DNA of 16,611 nt from JALOOE01 sp964423545 (GTDB lineage Bacteria > Chloroflexota > Anaerolineae > CG2-30-64-16), in NCBI GenBank assembly GCA_964423545.1, contig CAYRFV010000110.1:1-16611 (forward strand), read 5' to 3'. The notes under the pieces are model-generated. The model was not told where the DNA came from, ran no database searches, and was given only the letters and a program-made list of their open reading frames with translations. Positions 1-7,116 of this stretch are shown piece after piece. Positions within the stretch are counted from its first letter, which is position 1; every line of letters begins with the position of its first letter. The position numbers and the translations under genes are program-made.

Positions 1-363
1 GGTTCCGGCGTGGCGCTTGGCGTCTCGGTCGGTGTAGCGGTCGCTGTCGGGGTCGGCGTCTCGGTCGGGGTACTGGTGGGTTCCGGCGTGGCGCTCGGCG
101 TCTCGGTCGGTGTAGCGGTCGGTGTAGCGGTCGCTGTCGGGGTCGGCGTCGGTGTCTCGGTCGCCGTGCCGGTGGGTTCCGGCGTGGCGCTTGGCGTCTC
201 GGTCGGTGTAGCGGTCGCTGTCGGGGTCGACGTCGGCGCCTCGGTCGGTGTAGCGGTCGCTGTAGGCGTCGCAGTGGCAGTCGGTGTGGCGGTCGCTGTC
301 GGCGTCGCAGTGGCAGTCGGTGTGGCGGTCGCTGAGGCGGATGCCGTCGGTGTGGCGGTCCCC
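1..363. repeat. Hexamer-based tandem repeat encoding the TPTATPT tail
   Basis: On the plus strand the DNA is built of GTCGGTGTAGCG-like 6-nt units; on the minus (coding) strand these read as Thr-Pro-Thr-Ala/Glu/Ser-Pro. Higher-order units start with GGTTCCGGCGTGGCGC at 1, 79 and 175, so their lengths are 78 and 96 nt, both multiples of six. Nearer the catalytic domain a 36-nt unit beginning GGCGTCGCAGTGGCAGTCGG occurs at 265 and 301. All periods keep the reading frame, which points to expansion by slippage or unequal recombination under coding constraint. The array continues beyond the window. Confidence 0.9.
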
Positions 364-1457
364 GCGCCGGTGAGGCTCCACCCGAGGTCCCCCAGCAGCC
401 CCATCGTCACCGGGCCGGGATCATGCACCGAGGAGCCGGACGAGATGGCGTACACCATCAGCCGGTTCGGGCCGCCGGCGAAGGCGCCATAGTCGAGATG
501 CGAGAAACTGGATCCCTGTCTCCAGGTCGAGGGCGCATACAGCTTGACGCGGCCGCCGCCGTTGGCTGCGTTGGCCAGCGGGCCGTCGAAGTAGAGGTCG
601 CTGCTCACCAACTGGCTGCCCAGGGCAGCCGATGCATTGGGAAACAGGCCGGTGTCGAGGAGCGCCTGCCCCGCGCCGTTTTCGGCGAAGCGATCGTAGA
701 TGCCGGGGTAGCCGGTGCCGAACCCCCAGCAGCCGTTGCTGGCGCCGCCGCAGTCTGCCCCGTACCTCATGGTGCCGGCGAAGTTCAGCCCGTGGGCGAT
801 CTCGTGCAGGACGACGCTCGCGAAGTCGTACTGCCCGGCCGGCGTCGATCCATCGACGCCGAAGTACCAGGTGAACCCATCGTTGTAGGTGAGGGTCATA
901 TCCGGGCGACCGGGATCCAGATCGCTGCCCCCCAACGCGTCCGCCAGCGCGTAGCTGTACCAGGCGCCGCTGCGCGGCGCGCCCGCGAAGTCACGGACCA
1001 GGCGCGACCCGCTGTAGCCAAGGATGTTCGAGCTGCCCAGGTCGGCCCAGCAGGCGTCGATCCGGATCGGGACCGTGGAGCTGAGCATGGAGGCCCACAC
1101 GCTCGCGGCGAAGGAGACAGCCGCCTGCGCTTCAGCGCTCCACGCCATGCAGGTCGCGCCGAAGCCATCGGACGCGCCTGCAGGCAGGTAGTTGATGGAG
1201 AAGGCGGCGGACGCGGCGTTGAAGGCGCCCCACTGCGCCGGCGGCGGAATGCGCACCGTGAGATCGTCCCAGGGCAGCGCCACCATGACCGCAGGGAGCG
1301 GATCCTGGCTGATCTGCCCCGCGACTGGCCCGGCTACGGCCGCGCTTGTCGTCGTTGGCGTCGGCGCCGCGAGTCCGGGGACCGTGGTCAGGACGAGCAT
1401 CAGGCACAGGAACGCGGCCAACGCCGCCGCCGCATCTCTCTTCCCGGTTCGCATCAT
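1..1457 (-). CDS. Secreted HExxH metalloprotease-like protein with Thr/Pro-rich tail, 3' end beyond window
   Basis: The gene reads leftward off the window, so only about 485 N-terminal codons are seen. Two adjacent ATGs open it (1457 and 1454), with GGGGA about 6 nt upstream. Residues 1-32 look like a signal peptide: MMRTGKRD, then a hydrophobic stretch ending near GLAA. A catalytic domain spans roughly residues 45-360. It holds VVLHEIAHGLNF, with H218, E219 and H222 as zinc ligands and base, then SHLD (H320) and NRLMVY (M334), which I infer are the third zinc ligand and a Met-turn of a metzincin-like fold. Four cysteines or more suggest an exported, disulfide-bonded protein. From about residue 361 the chain becomes a low-complexity Thr/Pro/Ala/Ser/Glu tail that continues past the edge, probably a wall-spanning stalk or linker. 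It lies 55 nt downstream of xdhC on the same strand. Substrate unknown. Confidence 0.8.
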   Translation of the reverse strand, partial: MMRTGKRDAAAALAAFLCLMLVLTTVPGLAAPTPTTTSAAVAGPVAGQISQDPLPAVMVALPWDDLTVRIPPPAQWGAFNAASAAFSINYLPAGASDGFGATCMAWSAEAQAAVSFAASVWASMLSSTVPIRIDACWADLGSSNILGYSGSRLVRDFAGAPRSGAWYSYALADALGGSDLDPGRPDMTLTYNDGFTWYFGVDGSTPAGQYDFASVVLHEIAHGLNFAGTMRYGADCGGASNGCWGFGTGYPGIYDRFAENGAGQALLDTGLFPNASAALGSQLVSSDLYFDGPLANAANGGGRVKLYAPSTWRQGSSFSHLDYGAFAGGPNRLMVYAISSGSSVHDPGPVTMGLLGDLGWSLTGAGTATPTASASATATPTATATPTATATPTATATPTATATPTEAPTSTPTATATPTETPSATPEPTGTATETPTPTPTATATPTATPTETPSATPEPTSTPTETPTPTATATPTETPSATPE

Positions 1458-1512
1458 GGGTTTCCCCGATCGAGACGGCCCTGTACTGCCCTGTGCGTTC
1501 GCGTCGGTTCGC

Positions 1513-2790
1513 TCAAGCTGCACCCCGGTCTGGCCCTGGCCCCGCTTCGTTGCGGGCCGGCAGGGCGGCGGCCTCACGACCCTCTCGCTCGCGCCGCCGC
1601 CGATCCCGCTCGCGCCGCCTGTCGGAGATCGAGACCGCGGGCCCGCCTCGCAGCACGTTGATCATCTCGGCGGTGATGCAGACCGCGATCTCGGCCGGGG
1701 TGCGCGCACCGATGGCGATGCCGATCGGTGCATGGACCCGGTCGAACCGGGTGGGGTCGATGCCCTTCTCGGTGCTGAGCAGTTCGAATACCGCGTCCAC
1801 CCGGCGCTGCGAGCCGATCATGCCGATATAGGCGACCGGGCGGTCGAGGACCTCCAACAGGCACTCGACATCGTGGCTGTGGCCGCGCGTGACGAGCACG
1901 ATGAAGGTGTCGGCGTCCATCGGCAGGTCGCGCACGGTCTCGCGCAGCGGCGCGGCGATCACCCGGCGCGCGGTGGGAAAGCGCTCCTTGTTCGCGAAGC
2001 TGGGCCGGTCGTCAAGCACCGTGACGGCGAAGTCGCAGAGGCTCGCCATCTGCGCCAGCGGCATGGCGATGTGGCCCGCGCCGACGATGAGCAGTTCCGG
2101 CGCCCGGCGCTGCACCTCGACGAAGATGGAGACGGTGGAGATCGGAGGTCGGAGGTTGGAAGTCGGATAATGCAGCAGCCGATGCTGGCGGCTGCGCAGC
2201 GCTTCCTGCGCATCCGCAACGACGCGCGGCTCGAGTTCCCCCAGACCGAGCTCACTGAACGGCGCCCTGTCGAGCCAGATCACCGCCTGCCGACCGGCGC
2301 CGGGCCCCTCCACCACGGTCGCCAGCGCCACCGGCTCGCGTGCCCGGATCGAGGCGAGAAGGGCGGCGATCGCGAGGGGAGGACGGCTGCCGGAAGATGC
2401 CTCCCCTGCCACCTCCGGTCCTGGAGCTCCAACCTCCAGCCTCCGCTCTTCGCTCTCCGATCTCCAACCGCCGCTTGCCGGCCCCATGCGTTCCACGAAC
2501 ACATCCATGATGCCGCCGCAGACGCCGAGCGCCTGCATCGAGATGTCTTCGGTCAGGTCGACGCGCACCGTCGCCGGCTCGCCGCTCTGAATCACATCGA
2601 GGCCGGCCTTGATCACATCCGCCTCGCCGCAGCCGCCTCCCACCGTGCCGACGTGCCGGCCGAGCGGGTGGATGATCATTTTCGCACCGACCTCGCGCGG
2701 GACGGAGCCTTTCACGTCGACGATCGTGGCGATCGCGGCCGTTTCGCCCGCCTCGATGATCTCGCACAGCCTGTCGTAGATGGTCTCCAT
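1513..2790 (-). CDS. xdhC: XdhC/CoxI-family molybdenum-hydroxylase maturation protein
   Basis: This 425-residue protein has the two-part XdhC architecture. The N-terminal XdhC/CoxI domain includes GSVPREVGAKM (28-38) and GTVGGGCGEADVI (48-60). A C-terminal Rossmann domain includes LLIVGAGHIAMPLAQ (233-247), VTRGHSHD (300-307) and YIGMIGSQRRV (321-331). Family members bind molybdenum cofactor and help its sulfuration and insertion into xanthine dehydrogenase or CO dehydrogenase. The start is METIYD because its ATG overlaps the stop of the upstream UroD-family gene as TGATG; an open frame continues up to 3609 but only as a shadow of that gene. Oddities are two linker insertions (about residues 104-137 and 208-221) encoded by degenerate repeats, and an Arg-rich tail after residue 388 (DRRRERDRRRRERE). 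No hydroxylase subunit gene is in the window, so its client enzyme is unknown. Confidence 0.9.
   Translation of the reverse strand: METIYDRLCEIIEAGETAAIATIVDVKGSVPREVGAKMIIHPLGRHVGTVGGGCGEADVIKAGLDVIQSGEPATVRVDLTEDISMQALGVCGGIMDVFVERMGPASGGWRSESEERRLEVGAPGPEVAGEASSGSRPPLAIAALLASIRAREPVALATVVEGPGAGRQAVIWLDRAPFSELGLGELEPRVVADAQEALRSRQHRLLHYPTSNLRPPISTVSIFVEVQRRAPELLIVGAGHIAMPLAQMASLCDFAVTVLDDRPSFANKERFPTARRVIAAPLRETVRDLPMDADTFIVLVTRGHSHDVECLLEVLDRPVAYIGMIGSQRRVDAVFELLSTEKGIDPTRFDRVHAPIGIAIGARTPAEIAVCITAEMINVLRGGPAVSISDRRRERDRRRREREGREAAALPARNEAGPGPDRGAA
2135..2168. repeat. Degenerate heptamer repeat, copy A, inside xdhC
   Basis: The plus strand reads as near-heptameric GGAGATC/GGAGGTC/GGAGGTT/GGAAGTC units. 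It encodes the linker PTSNLRPPISTV between the two XdhC domains. GGAGATCGGAG (2137-2147) and GGAGGTTGGA (2151-2160) are perfect reverse complements of segments in copy B at 2428-2465. Confidence 0.7.
2421..2471. repeat. Degenerate heptamer repeat, copy B (inverted), inside xdhC
   Basis: The plus strand is pyrimidine-rich with CTCCAAC/CTCCAGC/CTCCGCT/CTCCGAT-type units and encodes the linker GGWRSESEERRLEVGAPG. TCCAACCTCC (2428-2437) and CTCCGATCTCC (2455-2465) pair with copy A in nested order, so the two copies could form a long-range hairpin with a loop of about 267 nt. Confidence 0.7.
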
Positions 2791-3860
2791 CAGCGATATG
2801 CTCCGAGCTCCTTCGCCAGGTCGGTGATGCGCCGGAAATCGTCCAGGCTGACGCTGGACGGCACGGAGTGATCCGATGAGAAGATGTAGCCCCCTGATTC
2901 CTTGACGACCGGCACCACGCGCTCCATCTCCGCTCGGATCGCCTCCGGCTGATCCCACAGCACCGCGTTGATCCCGCCGTGGAGCACCAGGTCCTTGCCG
3001 TACTCTCGCTTCAGCTCGATCGGGTCCATGCCCGCCTTGACCTCCAGCGGGTTGAGCGCATCCAGCCCCATCGAGATCAGCTCCGGCACAAAGGGGCGGA
3101 CATCGCCGCAGGAGTGCAGATGCGCCTTGATGCCCCGCCGGTGCGCCCAGTCGATGGCCCGCTGGTGGTACGGCTTCAGGATGTTGCGGTAGGTGCGCAT
3201 CGAGAAGAACTGATGCCCCTTGTAGCCCATGTCGTCGTACCAAAAGACACTGTCGAAATGATAGCCCGCATCCCAGACCATGTCCCACAGTGCCAGGTCG
3301 GTCTCCAGCTCGGTCTCGATCATGTCGCGCACCCAGGTTGGGTTCTCGGCCAGCGCCATCAGCACACGCTCGGTGCCCACCATCCACGAATGGGTGACGT
3401 CGAAGCCGAACCAGAGGATCGCCTCTACCCAGTATCCCTTTTGCCTCCAGATCGGATAGTTGGCCGCCAGCGTGTCCCACGGGATCCGGTCGCGCGTCGG
3501 CTTCATGCGCGTTTTCGCCGCCGCCCAGCTCTTCGGATCCACGACGGTGTGCGCCAGGAACTCCGGCGTCGAGGCGGCGTGCTTCCACTGCTTCATCGTC
3601 ACGCCCCAACTGCTTGTGTACACCTTCTCGGCGTCGTTCTCCGACAAGGTGCGCTCTTCGTACTGCGGCCCGTTGTCCACCCGGAAGCGGGCGACGTGAT
3701 CGAGGTCGAAGTAGTCGACGAAGCTGACATCGGCAGGCATGCCTTCATGCTGCCAGCGTTCGATCGTCGATTCCCACGGTGCGTCGATGATCGGGACCCG
3801 GTCTGCTTCCTGGTGCGCGAACATGCGCCGGAATCGTTCATGGGTGGTCATGGGAGACAC
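2790..3860 (-). CDS. Uroporphyrinogen decarboxylase (URO-D) family protein, probable methyltransferase-like
   Basis: This 356-residue protein has the (beta/alpha)8 URO-D family pattern: THERFRRMFAHQEADRVPI at the N-terminus, KPYHQRAIDWAHRRGIKAHLHSCGD (about 229-253), then ALNPLEVKAGMDP and LVLHGGIN. It has HLHSCGD (H249, C251), the His-x-Cys zinc pair used by corrinoid:coenzyme M-type methyltransferases such as MtaA. It lacks the heme-pathway hallmarks of true HemE, so it is more likely a methyltransferase or related enzyme than a uroporphyrinogen decarboxylase (inference). The third thiol ligand of MtaA is not evident; the corresponding region reads IFSSDHSVP. The GTG at 3860 is chosen because GGAGG (3868-3872) lies 7 nt upstream; ATG 3851 would be 16 nt away. 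Its stop overlaps the xdhC start, so the two are probably translationally coupled. No corrinoid protein gene is nearby. Confidence 0.85.
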   Translation of the reverse strand: MSPMTTHERFRRMFAHQEADRVPIIDAPWESTIERWQHEGMPADVSFVDYFDLDHVARFRVDNGPQYEERTLSENDAEKVYTSSWGVTMKQWKHAASTPEFLAHTVVDPKSWAAAKTRMKPTRDRIPWDTLAANYPIWRQKGYWVEAILWFGFDVTHSWMVGTERVLMALAENPTWVRDMIETELETDLALWDMVWDAGYHFDSVFWYDDMGYKGHQFFSMRTYRNILKPYHQRAIDWAHRRGIKAHLHSCGDVRPFVPELISMGLDALNPLEVKAGMDPIELKREYGKDLVLHGGINAVLWDQPEAIRAEMERVVPVVKESGGYIFSSDHSVPSSVSLDDFRRITDLAKELGAYR

Positions 3861-3985
3861 GGCTCAACCTCCGAGAGATGCGGAATGGATGCGGCGTGAA
3901 TCATGGATGCGTGAAGCCGCGAGAAGGAGACGCAGGGCAGCAGGATGGGCGCGGAGTGAACGTGACGCGTCTCCCTTCCACCGCC

Positions 3986-5716
3986 TCACGCCTCCGCCAG
4001 CTCCGCCTGGATGCGAGAGACTACGCCCGCGAGCGGCACGATGCTCCTCTCGTCTCGGTCGCGGCGCTTGAACTCCACACCGCCTTCCTTTAATGAGCGC
4101 TTGCCCAGCGTCAGCCGGATCGGGATGCCGAGCAGGTCGGCGTCATTGAACTTCACCCCGGCGGTCTCCTCTCGATCGTCAAACAGGACCTCGACGCCGG
4201 CGTCCCCCAGCGCCCCGTAGAGCGCCTCGGCCTCCGCCTCCGCGCCAGGCATCTGGATCAGGTAGACCTGGAAGGGCGCCACGCTCATCGGCCAGATCAG
4301 CCCCTTGTCGTCGTGATGCGCCTCCGCGATGCACGCCAGCAGGCGGCCCGCGCCGATGCCGTAGGAGCCCATCACGATCGGGCGATGTTTGCCTTCACGA
4401 TCCAGGTAGGTGGCGCCGAGCGCGTCGGTGTAGCGCGTGCCGAGCTGGAAGATGTTGCCAACCTCGACCCCGCGCGCCGCGCGCAGCGGCCGGCCGCACG
4501 CCGCGCAGGGATCCCCCTCGCGAGCCGCCGCGATGTCGCAGACGATCGCAGCCGTGTAGTCCCGGCCGTAATTGACATTCAGCAGATGGTAGCCTTCCTC
4601 GTTCGCGCCGGCCACCAGGTTGGGCGAGCGCGGAATCAGGTCATCCACGACCACCTGCAGGGGCGGCCGGCCCGGCCCTGCCGCCAATCCCACCGGCGAT
4701 GCATACCCCGGCGTCGCGCCCACCGCGCGTATCTCCGCCTCGGTGGCAGGTCGCAGCGCTGTGGCGTGCACCGCGTTCGCCAGCTTGGTCTCGTTCACCT
4801 CCATGTCCCCGCGGATCACGGCGAACACAAACTGCTCGGCCGTGCTGCCCTCCGCCTGGATCTCGGCCATCAGGAACACTGCCTTCGCCGTCCGGGCTTC
4901 GGGCACCTCCAGGAAGCGGGCCAGGTCGGCGATCGTCATCGTGTGCGGGGTGGCGACCCGCTCGATGGGCTGCGGCGGCTCAGGAGCGGCCGCGGGCTTG
5001 CGAAATGCGGCGACCTGGCGGTTGGCCGTGTAACCGCAGCCGTCGCACAGCGCCAGCGTATCCTCGCCGATATCGGTGAGATGCATGTATTCGTGCGCGA
5101 GCCTGCCGCCCATCATGCCGGTGTCCGATTGCACCGCGATGACCGGCAGCCCGCAGCGATCGAAGATGCGGAAGTACGCGCGATAGTGCGCATCATACTG
5201 CTGCGCCAGCCCCTCCCAGTCGGCGTCCAGGCTGTACGAGTCGAGCATGGTGAACTCACGCACGCGGATCAGCCCGGCGCGCGGCCGCGGATCGTCGCGC
5301 CACTTAGTTTGGATGTGGTAGATCAGGGCTGGAAGCTGTCGATATGACCGCACGAGGCTCCGCGCCAGGTCGGCGACCACCTCCTCGTGGGTCATTGCCA
5401 GCACCATCTCGTGGTCGTTCTTGTCGCGAAACCGCCCCATCTCCGATCCGATCTGGCGCCAGCGCCCCGTCGCCTGCCACAGGTCTGCGGGGTGGACGAC
5501 GGGCATCGTCACCTCCTGCCCGCCGATCGCGTTCATCTCCTCCCGCATGATCTGCTCGATCTTGGACAGGGAGCGCCGGGCGAGGGGCAGATAGCTGAAG
5601 ATGCCGGCGCCGAGCTGGCGGATGAAGCCGCCGCGCACGAGCAGTTGGTGGCTGACAACCTCGGCATCGCCGGGCGCCTCGCGCAGGGTCTGAACAAACA
5701 GCCGCGTCATGCGCAT
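3986..5716 (-). CDS. proS: Prolyl-tRNA synthetase, bacterial type with editing insertion
   Basis: The 576-residue protein charges tRNA-Pro with proline in the cytoplasm. Class II synthetase motifs are present: motif 1 around IGGQEVTMPVVHPADLW, motif 2 RDDPRPRAGLIRVREF, motif 3 GSYGIGAGRLLACIAEAHHD. Between motifs 2 and 3 sits the INS editing domain, about residues 225-385, including EARTAKAVFLMAE. Then comes a Cys pair (DPCAACGRP) and a C-terminal anticodon-binding domain. This is the usual length for the bacterial type. The start MRMTRLF at 5716 fits the family and has GGGAG (5723-5727) 6 nt upstream; the frame stays open to 5845 but that extension overlaps the preceding gene and has no family-like sequence. 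It sits 37 nt after the DinB-like gene on the same strand; 125 nt separate it from the UroD-family gene. Confidence 0.97.
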   Translation of the reverse strand: MRMTRLFVQTLREAPGDAEVVSHQLLVRGGFIRQLGAGIFSYLPLARRSLSKIEQIMREEMNAIGGQEVTMPVVHPADLWQATGRWRQIGSEMGRFRDKNDHEMVLAMTHEEVVADLARSLVRSYRQLPALIYHIQTKWRDDPRPRAGLIRVREFTMLDSYSLDADWEGLAQQYDAHYRAYFRIFDRCGLPVIAVQSDTGMMGGRLAHEYMHLTDIGEDTLALCDGCGYTANRQVAAFRKPAAAPEPPQPIERVATPHTMTIADLARFLEVPEARTAKAVFLMAEIQAEGSTAEQFVFAVIRGDMEVNETKLANAVHATALRPATEAEIRAVGATPGYASPVGLAAGPGRPPLQVVVDDLIPRSPNLVAGANEEGYHLLNVNYGRDYTAAIVCDIAAAREGDPCAACGRPLRAARGVEVGNIFQLGTRYTDALGATYLDREGKHRPIVMGSYGIGAGRLLACIAEAHHDDKGLIWPMSVAPFQVYLIQMPGAEAEAEALYGALGDAGVEVLFDDREETAGVKFNDADLLGIPIRLTLGKRSLKEGGVEFKRRDRDERSIVPLAGVVSRIQAELAEA

Positions 5717-5753
5717 AGACCACTCCCGCATGCTGGTCGCCGATCCCCCGGTC

Positions 5754-6302
5754 TCATCCCCCGACCTCCGGCCGGTACGCTGCCACCGAAATGTTGCCGA
5801 CGAAATCGGGCAGGTTCTGGTGGCCCAACATCTGCCGGATGGCATGTGCTTCGCCGATGTGGAACCAGTAGTGGTCGATGTTCCGCAGCAGCAGGGTGCC
5901 CACGTTTTCAGGGACGGGCTTGCCCGGCCGCTCGAAGTGGGTCATCATTGTTTCCGGCGTGAGGGTCTCCAGGTAGCGGTCGGCCGCCGCGGTGACCGTG
6001 CGCCAGGCGGCCCACATATCGCCCAGCGGCGGCGTGCTCGCCGGCTGGCCCCACCCGACCAGCTTGCCGAGGCCGGTTGCAATCTGCTGCCCCTGGGCGA
6101 CCTCCACCCAGTAGGTCTGCTCCTGGAACGCCAGGTGCCCCACGATCCAACTGATGCAGTTCATGGCCCTGACGGAGTCCGTCGGCCCGACGGAGTCTGC
6201 CGGGCGCAAGCGCTTGACGGCATCCTCGGCGCTGACCCCCTCCAGACAGCGGATCAGCTCGCTGCGCGCGAAACGCAGTTGGGCGACAAGCAAGTGCGGC
6301 AT
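5754..6302 (-). CDS. DinB-like superfamily protein
   Basis: A 182-residue protein with the DinB/YfiT-like four-helix-bundle pattern. Metal-ligand histidines are seen at WIVGHLAFQEQTYW (H56) and NIDHYWFHIGEAHAIRQ (H144, H148), the usual three-His arrangement. Members include thiol-dependent transferases such as maleylpyruvate isomerase and bacillithiol/mycothiol transferases; most are uncharacterised, so no substrate is assigned. The start MPHLLVAQL at 6302 is chosen because AAAGGTG, which overlaps the stop of mocA, lies 5 nt upstream. An ATG at 6317 would overlap mocA by 11 nt and lacks a site. Spacing shows it is co-transcribed with mocA and proS. Residues 33-44 carry a six-residue duplication (RPADSV/GPTDSV). 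Confidence 0.85.
   Translation of the reverse strand: MPHLLVAQLRFARSELIRCLEGVSAEDAVKRLRPADSVGPTDSVRAMNCISWIVGHLAFQEQTYWVEVAQGQQIATGLGKLVGWGQPASTPPLGDMWAAWRTVTAAADRYLETLTPETMMTHFERPGKPVPENVGTLLLRNIDHYWFHIGEAHAIRQMLGHQNLPDFVGNISVAAYRPEVGG
6171..6206. repeat. 18-nt tandem duplication inside the DinB-like gene
   Basis: Two adjacent imperfect 18-nt units, both starting GACGGAGTC (6171-6188 and 6189-6206), encode GPTDSV and RPADSV. The duplication is in frame, just before the conserved NCISWIVGH motif. Confidence 0.75.
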
Positions 6303-6306
6303 GAGC

Positions 6307-6984
6307 TCACCTTTCATCCGGTTCAGCGGGCGCTGTCCGCGCCGGCGTTGTCCCTGTGAGGCGTAGCGCCTCGTAGTCCTCCGGCGTATCCAGGTCGGCC
6401 AGGATCGACGGCGTCTCGACCGTCAGGTATTCAATCTCCGCCCGGCGCCGGGCCAGGACGTCGCGCAGGGTGTCGCGGCAAGCCAGAATCTCCGGCCAGA
6501 GCCACGCGGGCAGCCCGATCGGGTGGCCGCCACGCATCCGGTGGCTGGGGATGACGATCCGCCGCCAGCCGGCCGCTGCACCCACAGCCAGCACGCCCCG
6601 CACGGTGTCGACTTCCATCTGCGGCTGATCGCCCAGGCACAGCAGCGCGGCGGCCACGCCGGGATCGAGCGCCGCAAGCCCCACCTGGATCGAGCGGAGC
6701 ATTTCGCCTGACATGTAGTCCGCGTTGTGCACGCAGCGAATCGGCCGGCCCGCGAGGGCCGCGATCACTTCCTCCTCGCGGTGCCCGGTGACGACGACGA
6801 TCTCTCCCACCCCTGCGGCTTCGAGGGTCGCCACCACCTGGCCGACGACGGTGCGCTCGCCCCATGGCAGCGTGAGCTTGAAGCGCCCCATACGTCGCGA
6901 GAGCCCGGCCGCGAGCACGACGGCGCACGGCGCCCCCGCGGAGCCAGGCGCTCGATTCTCGGCGCTCGATGAAAGATCGCACAC
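6307..6984 (-). CDS. mocA: MobA/MocA-type nucleotidyltransferase (molybdopterin cytidylyltransferase-like)
   Basis: This 225-residue protein has the NTP-transferase signature LAAGLSRRMGRFK (24-36, with G27, R31 and K36 for nucleotide binding), the metal-binding GDQP (D119), RGGHPIGLP and a C-terminal LADLDTPEDYEAL. This pattern fits MocA, which adds CMP to molybdopterin to make the cofactor of xanthine dehydrogenase-type hydroxylases; the GMP-adding MobA is the main alternative. An XdhC gene in the same run favours MocA (inference). The frame opens with GTG at 6984; GGAGG (6997-7001) lies 12 nt upstream, a longish gap, so the exact start is uncertain, but the catalytic motif begins only 20 residues in. 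It is the first gene after the promoter at 7075-7047. Confidence 0.85.
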   Translation of the reverse strand: MCDLSSSAENRAPGSAGAPCAVVLAAGLSRRMGRFKLTLPWGERTVVGQVVATLEAAGVGEIVVVTGHREEEVIAALAGRPIRCVHNADYMSGEMLRSIQVGLAALDPGVAAALLCLGDQPQMEVDTVRGVLAVGAAAGWRRIVIPSHRMRGGHPIGLPAWLWPEILACRDTLRDVLARRRAEIEYLTVETPSILADLDTPEDYEALRLTGTTPARTAPAEPDER

Positions 6985-7046
6985 GTTCGGCGTTCGCCTC
7001 CAAGAGACAGCGTCACCGGCGAAGGCCGCGCTCGGCCGCGTCTCGG

Positions 7047-7075
7047 ATTATAGCACGCGAACGCGGGGGCCTCAA
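7047..7075 (-). promoter_or_regulatory. Strong sigma-70-type promoter for the mocA-to-protease gene run
   Basis: On the minus strand, TTGAGG (7075-7070), a 17-nt spacer and TATAAT (7052-7047) form a near-consensus promoter, with TG one base before the -10 (extended -10). Transcription would begin near 7040, about 55 nt upstream of the mocA GTG. Confidence 0.75.
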
Positions 7076-7080
7076 ATGGT

Positions 7081-7108
7081 TTGAGTTTCGCCCCGCCCGT
7101 GGTAGAAT
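7081..7108 (+). promoter_or_regulatory. Divergent promoter toward the HAD hydrolase gene
   Basis: TTGAGT (7081-7086), 16 nt, TAGAAT (7103-7108). The -35 boxes of this promoter and its minus-strand neighbour form the palindrome CTCAAA-TGG-TTTGAG (7071-7085). The start point would fall near 7115, where the nitroreductase remnant begins. Confidence 0.6.
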
Positions 7109-7116
7109 GCAGCACG

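Noticed and set aside
1..363. CRISPR array or other non-coding satellite
   Set aside because: There are no unique spacers between constant repeats, and all periods preserve the reading frame of the protease gene.
10..492. Plus-strand Val/Gly-rich open frame over the left-edge repeat
   Set aside because: It is the antisense reading of the Thr-Pro repeat; the minus-strand frame has a signal peptide, HExxH motif and continuous domain.
2791..3609. N-terminal extension of XdhC by about 270 residues
   Set aside because: The extension is an out-of-frame reading of the URO-D-family gene; METIYD at 2790 begins the conserved domain and is coupled to the upstream stop.
4313..5347. Long plus-strand frame antisense to proS
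   Set aside because: Its translation is compositionally biased and matches nothing; the minus strand carries all prolyl-tRNA synthetase motifs. High GC content makes such shadows common.
5717..5845. Upstream extension of ProS
   Set aside because: It overlaps the end of the DinB-like gene, has no family-like residues, and a good ribosome site precedes 5716.
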